From the NCBI RefSeq assembly GCF_003515065.1, contig NZ_QXGH01000011.1, forward strand, positions 62,001-126,000: a stretch of 64,000 bases of DNA, in the 5' to 3' direction. Within the stretch, counting starts at the first letter, position 1. Each line of letters begins with the position of its first letter. This document shows positions 44,050 through 53,600 of this stretch, piece by piece. The notes beneath the pieces were generated by a model that made no database searches, was not told the DNA's origin, and saw only the letters and a list, made by a program, of their open reading frames with translations. The position numbers and the translations under genes were made by a program. Origin of the DNA: Nocardioides immobilis (GTDB lineage: Bacteria; Actinomycetota; Actinomycetes; Propionibacteriales; Nocardioidaceae).

Positions 44050-46185
44050 TCAGTCGGTATCACGAAGGCGCGCCTCGAGCATGACGATATCCGTCCGGCT
44101 GTCCGAGATGTGCCTCACGGTCGTGAGCTCGGTGATGAGGAATCCCAGCGCCTGCAACTCGCCGACGACCGAGTCGAGAGTGCCGTGGATCTCGTCGTCC
44201 TCGACCTGCTTGCCCTCGCTGAACAACCAGAGGGCGTCGCTCCCGGGGATCAGGTCGAAAGAGAGGTACAACCGCCCCCTGTCGCCCAATTGTCGTCGCA
44301 GGTTTGCGAAGATGGTCCGGCGGAGGTCGGCGGGCAGGTGCTCGAGCACGCTGACGCTGTAGATCGCCTCGAACGGCTCCCCTGCCGTGTACGTCGACGC
44401 ATCGACCTGCAGCGCCGTGATGCGGGGGTCGAGCTTGGCATAGTCGATGAAACCCCACTCGTTCCAAGTGTTCTTCGGATGGTCGGGATCCCGCACCAAC
44501 GTGTGCGGGTCGACGGTGGTCACCTGGCACCCCTGCTGCGCGAGCCATAGCGGGAGCACACTGACGCCTGCGCCCACGTCTAGCACCCGTTCGCCGGCGT
44601 GCCGCTCGAGCCGGCGAGCGAACCAGGGGTACTCGATCGTGCGGATGATCGTGCTGGGGTAGAAGCCGAGGCGCTCGCGGCTCAGCGCGACCAGATCGTT
44701 CAGCAGCGGCCAGTCCGGAGTCTGCATCGCGCCGTAGGCAAGGGCGGGAATCGAGATGTCGTGCCGGTTGGGCGCGACGCCTGCTCCCTTCACCGCCACG
44801 AACAAGTCGACGTCGCGGTAGCCGCCGATGCGGACGACCTGCTCCACGTCGGGCTGGGCGGCCAGGATTTCCTCCAGCGGCTCGGCGTAGAACACGATCC
44901 CGGTCTGGTCGATCGGGCGCGAGTACCCGGAGACAATGACTGCCTGGCGGGCCACCCGGACCAGGTCCGCGACCAGGCTTCGTGTCTCGTCGGGGTCGGA
45001 CTGGTGCAGCAGGACGTCCAGGCAGACCGAAAGGTCGTACGCCCTGTCCGGCAGCGATGAGACCCGGCCCACGTCGAACCGCCAGTCCGGGCGCTTGCTG
45101 CGGGCGATCTCCACTGCGGTCGCGGACAGGTCGATGCCGTGGTAGTCGCGGGCCGGCATGTAACGAGTGGTCTCGAGATCGCCGCAGCCGACGTCGAGGA
45201 CCTGCGCGTCCGCGAAAGCGCGGAAGTACGGCAGTAGCAGGGCGCGCTTTTCGATGAGGGTTTCGCCGCGGGAGCCGACACCGCTGCCGAGTATCGGGTC
45301 GGTGGCGTACCGGAAGTCCCAGAAGATCGAGTTGTCAAGCCGCGCACGCCGGAACTCCGCCAGGCCCTGGTTGACGGCCCGGACCTGCTGGGCGATCCAC
45401 GGGACGGGGCCCGCCTTGAGCAGGCCGTGGCTGTCCAACTCCCGGTGATAGTGGATGCCGACCAGCTCGAGCGGCGCCAGTTCGGCGTGCAGGGACCGCA
45501 GGTGCAACGGGAAGTTCGCCTCGAGCCCAAGTGGCTCAACGGCCAGTCCCGCATCGAGTACGGCGAGGCCGAAGCCTAGCTGGTCGGCGTGATGGGCGTA
45601 GTCGCCGAGCAGCGCGGCCCGGTCAAGGCAGAAGCTGGCCCACTCGTTCCAGCCGGTTCGCAGGCGAGCCCACGCCGCCGCCGGAATCACGTAGAAGCCG
45701 CCGTTGAAGTTGGTGTCGAACGTCTGCTCGTCCGGGTGCAGCTCCAGCGGCACTCGGACCGCGCGATCGGCCAGCCCAGCCTCGACGAGCAGTGCGGTCC
45801 ACACCTCCTCGGGCGGGTTCGCCCTGTCGACCTGCTTGGCGCGCACCGCCGTGCCGGTGGCATACCGCGTCGGGCAGGCGGCGAACACGACGTCTGCGTC
45901 GGTGAGGATGACGTGGTCATAGTCCTGCAACGCAGGGGTCTCGAGCTGGCGCACCTTGTTGCAGTAACGGGCGCCGCCCTCGCCGAACGGCTTGATGGGG
46001 ACCAGCCGGGCGCCGAGCTTCTCGAACGTGCGCAGCCTGGCCGGGTCGATGTTGTCGACGTGGTGAAGGTAGATGTCCGCACGCTCCACGGTTCCGAGCC
46101 GGAGCAGGCTGCCCAGCCAGTTCCAGCCCTGCATGAGGAAGATCGGACTGTCGTCGACCACACAGGAGATTGCGATGCTTGCCAC
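44050..46185 (-). CDS. Glycosyltransferase fused to two methyltransferase domains
   Basis: A 711-residue protein. Residues 1-250 look like a GT-A/GT8-type transferase: IYLHHVDNIDPARLRTFE, HVILTDADVVFAACPT (DxD), FDTNFNGGFYVIPA and LVGIHYHRELDSHG. Residues about 300-460 are a first SAM methyltransferase: AQVLDVGCGDLETTRYMPAR, HGIDLSATAVEIA, DLSVCLDVLLHQSDPD. Residues 520-700 are a second: ERVLDVGAGVSVLPLWLA, CQVTTVDPHTLV, EAIYSVSVLEHLPADL. One polypeptide would add a sugar and methylate it twice. ATG 46185. Downstream the decayed sulfotransferase begins. Confidence 0.85.
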   Translation of the reverse strand: MASIAISCVVDDSPIFLMQGWNWLGSLLRLGTVERADIYLHHVDNIDPARLRTFEKLGARLVPIKPFGEGGARYCNKVRQLETPALQDYDHVILTDADVVFAACPTRYATGTAVRAKQVDRANPPEEVWTALLVEAGLADRAVRVPLELHPDEQTFDTNFNGGFYVIPAAAWARLRTGWNEWASFCLDRAALLGDYAHHADQLGFGLAVLDAGLAVEPLGLEANFPLHLRSLHAELAPLELVGIHYHRELDSHGLLKAGPVPWIAQQVRAVNQGLAEFRRARLDNSIFWDFRYATDPILGSGVGSRGETLIEKRALLLPYFRAFADAQVLDVGCGDLETTRYMPARDYHGIDLSATAVEIARSKRPDWRFDVGRVSSLPDRAYDLSVCLDVLLHQSDPDETRSLVADLVRVARQAVIVSGYSRPIDQTGIVFYAEPLEEILAAQPDVEQVVRIGGYRDVDLFVAVKGAGVAPNRHDISIPALAYGAMQTPDWPLLNDLVALSRERLGFYPSTIIRTIEYPWFARRLERHAGERVLDVGAGVSVLPLWLAQQGCQVTTVDPHTLVRDPDHPKNTWNEWGFIDYAKLDPRITALQVDASTYTAGEPFEAIYSVSVLEHLPADLRRTIFANLRRQLGDRGRLYLSFDLIPGSDALWLFSEGKQVEDDEIHGTLDSVVGELQALGFLITELTTVRHISDSRTDIVMLEARLRDTD

Positions 46186-46251
46186 GTCTGAGATGCCGCC
46201 TCACGGGGTGTCGGATGACTGAAGGCTATACAGCGCCGCGCGCGCTCGGAC

Positions 46252-46446
46252 TCAACCGTGTCCCCATGGCGACCGGCCACATGCAGGGGCCGTACCCCGG
46301 GAGTAGCGCTCGACGTTGGGCTTCGCTTTCTTCCACACCACGAGCAGCGCGGCAGAGAGGGTCGTGAAGGCACCCAGCCAGATCAGCAAGCAGGGCCCCA
46401 CGCGGGCCTGTGGTGGGTCGAGGGGTCCGAGTAAGGTGCCGCGCAT
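46252..46446 (-). other. Short frame with one membrane helix, possible gene remnant
   Basis: A 64-codon frame on the minus strand contains a convincing helix (CLLIWLGAFTTLSAALLVVW) followed by a basic KKAKPNVERYSRG stretch, as at the end of a polytopic membrane protein. The ATG overlaps the ATG of the divergent sulfotransferase, and there is no ribosome site. I think it is the remnant of a lost membrane gene, but a chance frame is possible. Confidence 0.25.
46432..46437 (+). promoter_or_regulatory. -10 box TAAGGT, probable leaderless sulfotransferase start
   Basis: TAAGGT lies 7 nt before ATG 46445, and no Shine-Dalgarno is visible. This is the same hexamer and spacing class as at rmlA. Confidence 0.45.
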
Positions 46447-47197
46447 GCCGCAATACCTATTCGTGGTGGGCCTCGGCCGATCGGGGACAACTGCCCTGGC
46501 TCGCGTCGTTGGGTCGCACCCACGGGTCGCGCTTGGCGTCGAGCGCTACAAGTTCCTGTGGAAGCCCCAGAACGTCCATCGCCTCGTCCCCGACCTGTTC
46601 GCGGAGGAGCGCTTCTTCGACTTCGCGGGGTCTCGCACGACCAACATCACGCCGGACGTGCCCGTCTGGTCGGCGTACTACGAGGAGGTTCGCGGCAAGT
46701 ACGCCTCGGCCGCCTACGTTGGCGACAAGCTGACGGAACCCGGGACGATGCCTGCGCTGGCCGATCAGTTTCCCAGGCCACGGTTCCTGTGCATCGTCCG
46801 GGACGTGGCCGAGGTGGCGCACTCCTGGCAGGCACGGGCGACCAACCCTGGCGACCGGGGATGGCGTGCCGAGCATGACGCGAGAGCCGCGGTGAAGTTC
46901 TGGAACGAATCTCTGGTCACCATGCTCGACGTGCGCGAGCAGTGCCCGGACCTCGTGTGCTTCGTGGAGTATGCCGACTTCTTCGGAGCGAACGACGACC
47001 GCCCCCTGCGCCGGGTGCTCCGGTTCCTGCAGCTGCCCATGACCGATGAGATCGGGAGCGCCTTCGCCAGTGCCCGCAAGACGCACCGGGAGAAGATCGC
47101 GCCGAAACGCCGGGACCTGCCGGGGGACGTTGCCGAGTTCGTCGAGCACGAGGCCGCCCACGAACTGTGGCACGCGGCACGCGCGCTGGGAAACTAG
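46445..47197 (+). CDS. Sulfotransferase-family protein (short)
   Basis: A 250-residue protein. P-loop YLFVVGLGRSGTTALARVVG at residues 4-23. RFLCIVRDVAEVAHSWQAR is the 3'-phosphate-binding region. KTHREKIAPKRRDLP near the end is basic. It is shorter than the LHIGxPKTGT group and belongs to a different branch, close to Sulfotransfer_3. It is 3 nt ahead of a methyltransferase gene, suggesting coupled modification of one sugar. ATG 46445 is chosen over the longer frame because a -10 box sits directly before it. Confidence 0.82.
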   Translation: MPQYLFVVGLGRSGTTALARVVGSHPRVALGVERYKFLWKPQNVHRLVPDLFAEERFFDFAGSRTTNITPDVPVWSAYYEEVRGKYASAAYVGDKLTEPGTMPALADQFPRPRFLCIVRDVAEVAHSWQARATNPGDRGWRAEHDARAAVKFWNESLVTMLDVREQCPDLVCFVEYADFFGANDDRPLRRVLRFLQLPMTDEIGSAFASARKTHREKIAPKRRDLPGDVAEFVEHEAAHELWHAARALGN

Positions 47198-47200
47198 CCG

Positions 47201-48079
47201 ATGGCAACCTCGCCCGAGGTCGCAGCCAAGCGACTCGAGCTGCGTCGCGAGTCTGTTCTCGCCAATTCTGGTCCAGCGCCGCGCGCCTTGGAGATCGGTC
47301 CCGCACACAACGGGATCCTCCGCAAGCGGGACGGGTTCGACGTGAAGGTGGTCGACTACCTCGACCGCACGGGCCTTGTCGACAAGTACAAGCGGCACCA
47401 GCAATACCAAGCGGCGGACATCGAGGAGGTCGACTTCGTTCTGCCTCCCGGCGCGGCGATGGCTGACGTCATCGACGACCGGTTCGATCTGATCGTCGCC
47501 TCGCACGTGATCGAGCACACGGTGTCACTGATCGACTTCGTGAACGAGTGCGATCGGCTGCTCCGGCCCGATGGCGTCCTGGCCCTCGTGGTGCCCGACA
47601 GCCGGTATTGCTTCGACCGCTTCCGCGAGCGCGCGTCGCTGGCACGCGTGATCGACGCTGCGGAGTCACCGTCGGCCGTGCACACGGTGGGAACGGTCAT
47701 CGAGGCCAAGCTCAACGCCGTCAAGCACCGGGGAGCGACGGCGTGGGCGCCCGACCACCGCGGTGAGTACGAGCTCGTGAACCAGCTTGCCCAGGTCCGG
47801 GCGTGGGCGCAGCGCGCACGAGGAGACGCTTACATCGACATGCACAACTGGGTGTTCACGCCCCACCATCTGCGGCTGCTGCTTCACGACCTTGACCTGC
47901 TCGGGTACATCGCGGTGCGGGAAAGCCACTTCCGGGACACCGTGCGGCACGAATTCATGGTGAACCTCTCGGCGACCGGTCCCGGCCCCGGTCTGGCCCG
48001 AGAGGATCTGTTGAGGCTGGCAGCCGAGGAGTCGCGGTTCCCTGAGGAGATCCGGTTCACCGACAAGCGGCAGCAGTAG
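47201..48079 (+). CDS. Class I SAM-dependent methyltransferase
   Basis: A 292-residue protein. Motif I is ALEIGPAHNGILRKRDGF (residues 29-46), with the ribose-binding acidic region VKVVDYLDRTGL. Motif IV FDLIVASHVIEHTVSLIDFV and LLRPDGVLALVVPDSRYCFD follow. YIDMHNWVFTPHHLRLLLHD near residue 215 is typical of sugar/lipid methyltransferases in glycan clusters. ATG 47201 follows the sulfotransferase stop by 3 nt. The next 171 nt hold no gene; TATTCT near 48211 may be the next promoter. Confidence 0.84.
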   Translation: MATSPEVAAKRLELRRESVLANSGPAPRALEIGPAHNGILRKRDGFDVKVVDYLDRTGLVDKYKRHQQYQAADIEEVDFVLPPGAAMADVIDDRFDLIVASHVIEHTVSLIDFVNECDRLLRPDGVLALVVPDSRYCFDRFRERASLARVIDAAESPSAVHTVGTVIEAKLNAVKHRGATAWAPDHRGEYELVNQLAQVRAWAQRARGDAYIDMHNWVFTPHHLRLLLHDLDLLGYIAVRESHFRDTVRHEFMVNLSATGPGPGLAREDLLRLAAEESRFPEEIRFTDKRQQ

Positions 48080-48250
48080 CCGGTTCCAGGACGGCGGTTC
48101 GAACGACGGCACCATGCTGTTGCCGCTCCCGCTGCCGGACATGTTGGCCTGCAGCAGCAGCGGATCGCGGTCGAGGCGCATCAGCCCGATCAACCCGCGC
48201 CTCTCGGCTATTCTTCGCAGCGCCTGACCAGCGGGAGCGAGGAGCCGTCC

Positions 48251-48964
48251 GTGGACCCCGACGTCGTGAACGTCACCTGGCGCGCCATGAGGGAGTACTT
48301 CCCGCACCGCGGACTCGCCTACCACGTCCACGCGCTTCCGGAACACGGCATTGTCTACGTGAAGAACCCCAAGGCGGCGTGCTCGACAGTACTGCTGTGG
48401 ATGGACCGACTACACACCGGTGACTACGACTTCAGCCCCGAGAACGTGCACACTGACAACCGGCTGCCCAAGGTGGCGGAGGTCGGTCGCCGACGCATTG
48501 CGCGGATGTTGTCCGGTGAGGGCTACAGCTTCACGTTCGTCCGTGACCCGTTGCGCCGGTTCCAGTCCGCCTACCTCGACAAGATCGTCAACTCCGATCG
48601 GTGGCGTGGCCAGATCCAGGTCGCCCTGGGCCAGGATCCCGACCCGGAGCGGCCGGTCAGCCTGGACGAGTTCGTGGCAGGCGTCGAGCGGCAGGATCCG
48701 ATCGGGGAGATGGATCCTCACTGGCGCCCCCAGCACATCAACGTGATGACGGATCTCATCTCGTACGACCACATCGGGCGGATCGAGACCTTCGAGGACG
48801 ACCTCGAGACGATCCGGAAGGCGACGGGCCTGCCCGAAGTGCCGGTCGAGGTACGCAACCGCGCCAAGGGCGACGCGGTCGCCGACACCTTCACCGATCG
48901 CCCAGACCTCGAGGAAAGGGTCCGCGCCATCTATGCCAGGGACTTCGAGATCTTCGGCTACTGA
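48251..48964 (+). CDS. Carbohydrate sulfotransferase (Sulfotransfer_2-like)
   Basis: A 237-residue protein. It carries the two PAPS-binding elements of the HNK-1/chondroitin-type family: 5'-phosphosulfate loop IVYVKNPKAACSTVLLWMD near residue 36 and 3'-phosphate motif FTFVRDPLRRFQSAYLDKI near residue 96. HWRPQHINV near 160 and a final YARDFEIFGY tail are also typical. This family sulfates carbohydrate hydroxyls, so it is the strongest single hint that the glycan is sulfated. GTG 48251 has GAGGAG 6 nt upstream. Confidence 0.88.
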   Translation: MDPDVVNVTWRAMREYFPHRGLAYHVHALPEHGIVYVKNPKAACSTVLLWMDRLHTGDYDFSPENVHTDNRLPKVAEVGRRRIARMLSGEGYSFTFVRDPLRRFQSAYLDKIVNSDRWRGQIQVALGQDPDPERPVSLDEFVAGVERQDPIGEMDPHWRPQHINVMTDLISYDHIGRIETFEDDLETIRKATGLPEVPVEVRNRAKGDAVADTFTDRPDLEERVRAIYARDFEIFGY

Positions 48965-49065
48965 CGTTCTTGTGCTGCCGGGCATCCGCCGGGGAGTGCG
49001 GCTTGCTCCTCCGTCGTCGGTCAGTGGGCCCGGGCTAGCCTGACGCCGCAACCGAGGGGAAGGGG

Positions 49066-50157
49066 GTGGATATGGTCGGCGACACGGTCGACGTCGTGCT
49101 CCACATCGGGTGCGAGAAGACCGGGACCACGTCGATCCAGCAGTTCCTGCGGCGCAACCGCGCCGCTCTCAAGGACCGCGGAATCCTCTACCCGCGCGCG
49201 CCCGGCGACTTCCGGCACGTCGAGCTCGGGCTCTACGCAATGCCAGACGAGGCACTTCCCGAGGCCCGGATCTGGAAGCGGGACGGCTACTCAGCCGCGC
49301 CCGACGTCTTCCGGCGGCGTCTCCGGCGCCGCCTCCGGCGCGAGATCACCGGTGCCGGCGCGTCCACGGTCGTGCTCTCGGACGAAGCCCTTTACCGGAG
49401 CGACCCGCCGTCGATCGGCAGGCTGCGCGGCCTCGTCGACGAGCTGGCCGGGCAGGTCCGGATCGTCGTGTACCTCCGTCGGCAGGACGACCACCTCATC
49501 AGCCGGTACCAGCAAGCAGTCAAGATGGGCGAGGTCCTCGATCTCGACGCATGGTCCCGCCGCGACTTCGCCGGCATCTACGACTACTGGGGCCGCGTGA
49601 CGCGGTGGAAGGACGCCTTCGATTCCGCGGTCGTTGCCGTCCGGCCTTTCGAACGCGCGCGCTTCCCCGAGGGCTCGCTGACGCGGGACTTCCTCGAGGC
49701 CGCCGGACTCGACGTCCGCGCCGACGACCTCAGGTCGATCACCGCCAGGAACGAGAGCCTCGGGGTGGAGGGGGTCGAGCTGTTGCGGCTCCTGAACCTG
49801 CATCGCGTCGAGCACATGGGGGCGACCCCCCGCCGGATCCCGAATCGCCCGCACGTCAAGCGACTCCGCCAGGTCGACTCCGGACCTCAGGTCACCCTCC
49901 CCCCTGCCCAGCTGGACCAGTTCATGGGTCAGTGGGAGGACTCGAACCGTCGCGTGGCTCGTGAGCTCCTGGGCGACCCGACCGGCGAGCTCTTCCACAC
50001 GGAGCGCAAGACGGACGGGACCACGACCCGGCAGGTCCTGGACCCGGCCCGGCTCGACGACTACCTCGACCTGCTCGAGATCCCGGAGCACGAGCACCCG
50101 TCGATCCGGCGGATCGCCGAGCGGGAGGCATCGCGCTCGTCAGCGCACGAGGGGTGA
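49066..50157 (+). CDS. Sulfotransferase-family protein
   Basis: A 363-residue protein. P-loop VVLHIGCEKTGTTSIQQFL at about residues 11-29. VVLSDEALYRSDPPSIGRL, VRIVVYLRRQDDHLISRYQQ (3'-phosphate-binding) and DYWGRVTRWKDAF keep the order of the island's LHIGxxKTGT proteins. The C-terminus is charged and has no known domain. GTG 49066 or ATG 49072: GAGGGGAAGGGG upstream fits either. It is the last island gene; its 3' end overlaps that of the convergent thioesterase gene by 18 nt. Confidence 0.83.
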   Translation: MDMVGDTVDVVLHIGCEKTGTTSIQQFLRRNRAALKDRGILYPRAPGDFRHVELGLYAMPDEALPEARIWKRDGYSAAPDVFRRRLRRRLRREITGAGASTVVLSDEALYRSDPPSIGRLRGLVDELAGQVRIVVYLRRQDDHLISRYQQAVKMGEVLDLDAWSRRDFAGIYDYWGRVTRWKDAFDSAVVAVRPFERARFPEGSLTRDFLEAAGLDVRADDLRSITARNESLGVEGVELLRLLNLHRVEHMGATPRRIPNRPHVKRLRQVDSGPQVTLPPAQLDQFMGQWEDSNRRVARELLGDPTGELFHTERKTDGTTTRQVLDPARLDDYLDLLEIPEHEHPSIRRIAEREASRSSAHEG

Positions 50158-50613
50158 GACCGCCGCGCGGACCTCGGCAGGCAGCGGGGTGACCGGCCGC
50201 GCCGGATCGGTGTTGTCGACGTACACGTGGACGAAGCGACCCTCGGCGGCAGCCAAGGCGCCGCCCCGGTCCGGCTCGCCCTGGAAGATGCCGACCCGGT
50301 AGACGATCGAGGACGTGCCGAGCCGCTCGACGTAGATGCCGAGGTCGAGGCTGCCGGGGTAGGTGACCTCGGCGAAGTAGCGGCACGAGACCTCGGCCAC
50401 CACGCCGATCGCCGGCAGTGCCCGGATGTCGGTGCCGACGGCAGCAGCGAGCTGGTCGTTGACCACCGTGTCGATGAGCTCGAAGTAGCGGGCGTTGTTC
50501 ATGTGGCCGTAGACATCGATGTCGGCCCAGCGCAGGGTGGCCCTGTCCCAGGCGACGTACGACGACCGAGCCGGTCGCTGCTTTCCGTCCGCCGAGCCTG
50601 TCGAGGCGCTCAC
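50140..50613 (-). CDS. Acyl-CoA thioesterase (hotdog fold)
   Basis: A 157-residue protein of the 4HBT type. DIDVYGHMNNARYFELIDTVV contains the catalytic Asp of the family near residue 32 and the N-terminal helix. RYFAEVTYPGSLDLGIYVER and SIVYRVGIFQ form the sheet. It hydrolyses acyl-CoA to free acid and CoA; the chain preference is unknown. ATG 50613 overlaps the smc stop (ATGA at 50610-50613), so it is coupled to smc although unrelated in function. It marks the right border of the island. Confidence 0.88.
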   Translation of the reverse strand: MSASTGSADGKQRPARSSYVAWDRATLRWADIDVYGHMNNARYFELIDTVVNDQLAAAVGTDIRALPAIGVVAEVSCRYFAEVTYPGSLDLGIYVERLGTSSIVYRVGIFQGEPDRGGALAAAEGRFVHVYVDNTDPARPVTPLPAEVRAAVSPLVR

Positions 50614-53600
50614 GCACTCTCCTGGCGGAGCCGCTGGCTGATGACGGTCGAGACACCGTCGCCGCGCATGGTGACGCCGTAGAGCGCGTCGCCGACCTCC
50701 ATCGTCCGCTTCTGGTGGGTGATCACGAGCAGCTGGGAGTTCTCGCGCAGCTCCTCGTAGATCTCCAGCAGCCGCCCGAGGTTGACGTCGTCGAGCGCCG
50801 CCTCGACCTCGTCGAGGATGTAGAACGGCGACGGACGGGCCTTGAACAGGGCGACCAAGAACGCGACCGCCACCAGCGACCGCTCACCGCCGGACAGCAG
50901 CGAGAGCCGTTTGACCTTCTTGCCCGGCGGCCGGGCCTCGACCTCGATGCCGGTGGTGAGCATGTTGGAGGGGTCGGTGAGCACCAGCCGGCCCTCGCCG
51001 CCCGGGAACAGCCGCGAGAAGGTCTGGTCGAAGGCCTTCGTCACGTCGGCGTAGGCCTCGGTGAAGACCTGCTCGACGCGGGCGTCGACGTCCTTGACGA
51101 TGTCGAGCAGGTCCTTGCGGGTGGCCTTGAGGTCCTCGAGCTGCTCGGTGAGGAACTTGTGCCGCTCCTCCATCGCGGTGAACTCCTCCAGCGCGAGGGG
51201 GTTGACCTTGCCGAGCATGCTGAGCGCGCGCTCCGCGGACCGCAGCCGCTTCGCCTGCTCCTCGCGGACGAAGGGCACCGTCTGCGGCTCCGTCTCCTCG
51301 CCCGCCTCGTCGGCCGCAGCCGCAGCGGCGGCCTCCTCCTCAGTGGGGATCGCCCAGACGGGCACGGGCTGGTCGGGGCCGTACTCGGCGACCAGCACGT
51401 CCGCCTCGATGCCGAGCTCCTCGAGAGCCTTGGCCTCGATCTGCTCGATCCGCATCCGCTGCTGGGCGCGAGCCATCTCGTCGCGGTGGACGGAGTTGAC
51501 CAGCTCGTCGTGCACGCGCCCGAGCTCACGGAGCCGGCCACGGACGGTCATCAGGTCCTGCTCGCGGCCGCGCCGCGACTCGTCGATCTCCTGCCGGGCG
51601 CGCTGCGCGCGGTCGATGGACACCTCGAGCCGGCCGAGGACGTACGAGGCAGCGCTCGCGACCGCCCGGCCCGCCTTGCCCTCGCGCAGCAGCCGTTCGC
51701 GTCGCTCGGCCGCACGGGCCCGCGCCTGCCGCTCGGCGGCGGCGGCCTTCCGCATCTGGTCGACCCTGCCGTGCAGCGCGCGACCGCGCTCCTCGGAGGT
51801 GCGCAGCGCGAGCCGCGCCTCCATCTCGGCCTGCCGCGAGCTTCGAGCCGCCTGGGTCAGCCGCTCCTGCTCGGCCGTGTCGGGCTCCTCGTCGCCGGTC
51901 TCCTCGGCCGACGCCAGTCGCTCCTCGAGCTCGGCGATGCCGGCCGCGGCCTGGACCCGCGCGGCCTCGGCCTGGGCGATGGCCTCGGTCACCCGCTCGG
52001 CCTCGGCGCGCGCCGACCGGGCGAGCGAGCCGTACTGGCCCAGCTCCTCGGCCACGGCCGCCAGGGTCGCGTCGGACTCGTGGAGCTTCGCCAGGGCGAC
52101 GTCGGCACGCCGCTTGGCGTCTTCCCGCTCGGCCTCCAGCCGGGCCAGGTCGAAGCCGAGTCGCTCGCTGTCGGCGACCGCCTCGGCGAGCGCCGTCGTG
52201 GCCTCGTCGACCGCGGCCTGGATCTCGATCAGGCTCTGCTGGGCGTTCGAGCCGCCGGCGGCGAAGTGGGCGCCGAGCAGGTCGCCGTCACGGGTCACCG
52301 CGACCAGGTCCGGGTAGTCGGCGACCAGGCTGCGGGCGGCCGGGAGGTCGTCGACGACCACGGTCTTGTGCAGCAGGCGGGTCAGCGCGGGACGCACCTC
52401 GGTGGGGCACTCGACCACGTCGGCGGCGTACCCCATGTTGCCGGGGCCTCCGGGCAGTGCCGGCCAGCCGCTGCGGTCGGCCGCTCCCCCGCCGAGCAGC
52501 AGTCCCGCGCGGCCGAGGTCGTCGGTCTTGAGGTGGCTGATCGCCGCGACCGCGGCATCGGCGTCGGTGACGGCCACGGCGTCAGCGGCCGCGCCGAGCG
52601 CGCTGGCCACCGCCGCCTCGTAGCCCGACCGCACGTTGACGAGCGCGGCGACGGAGCCGAGCAGGCCGGACAGCGTGTCGGAGGCCGCGAGCAGCGCGCC
52701 GGCGCCGTCCTTGCGGGCGAGGCCCAGCTCGAGGGCCTCCTTGCGGGCACCCAGCGCCGAGCGGTCGCGGTCGGCCTGCTGGGCCTCCTCGCGGGTCTTC
52801 GCCAGTCGGTCGTCGAGGTCCTCGAGCGCTGCGACAGCCGCTTCGTGCTCGGCGTCGAGACCCTCCTCGCCGGCGTCGAGGCCGGCGACCCTGGTCTCGA
52901 GCGCGGTGAAGTCGTGGTGGGCACGCTCGGCGCGCGCCAGCGCGTCGGCGCGGGTCGCCTCGAGCCGGCCCCGCTCCTCCTCGGCCGCGGTCGCCCGCGA
53001 CCGCAGCGCGTTGACCTGGCCGTGCAGCCGGGCCAGCCCTTCGCGGCGGTCGGCGGCCGCGCGGAGCAGGCCGGCGACCCGGCGCTCCTCGTGGGCCGCG
53101 GCGTCCTCGGCGGCCTTGCGGGCAGCGACCGCCTCGTCCAGGGCGGTCTGCTGCTCGGCGACGAGCGCGAGGATCTCGGCCTCGTGCTCCGCCAGCCGGT
53201 CGGCCTCGGCGTCGAGCTCGGCCGGGTCCTTCCCCTGCTCGACCTCGGCCTCCTGGACTCCGGCCGCGTTGCGGACCCGCTCCGCGGCGAGGCTCTGGGT
53301 GCCGCGGAGCCGCTCACGGAGCGCTCCGAGGGACGAGAGGCTCTCCTGGGCGGCCGACAGCGCGGGCAGGTCCTCGCGCAGGGCCTCCTCGAGCGCAGCT
53401 TCGCGCTCGCGGGCGGCAGCGGTCTCCTGCTCCACCTCCGCGCGGCGGGCGACCAGCACGCTCTCGTCGGCCATCTCCTGCTCCAGCGCGGTGCGGGCGG
53501 CCACCAGGTCGTCGGCGAGGATCCGGGCCTTGGCGTCGCGGACGTCGGCCTGCACGGTCGCGGCGCGCCGAGCCACCTCCGCCTGCCGGCCGAGGGGCTT

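Noticed and set aside
47666..48346. Minus-strand frame across the gap before 48251
   Set aside because: It overlaps two well-supported plus-strand genes and shows no motif.
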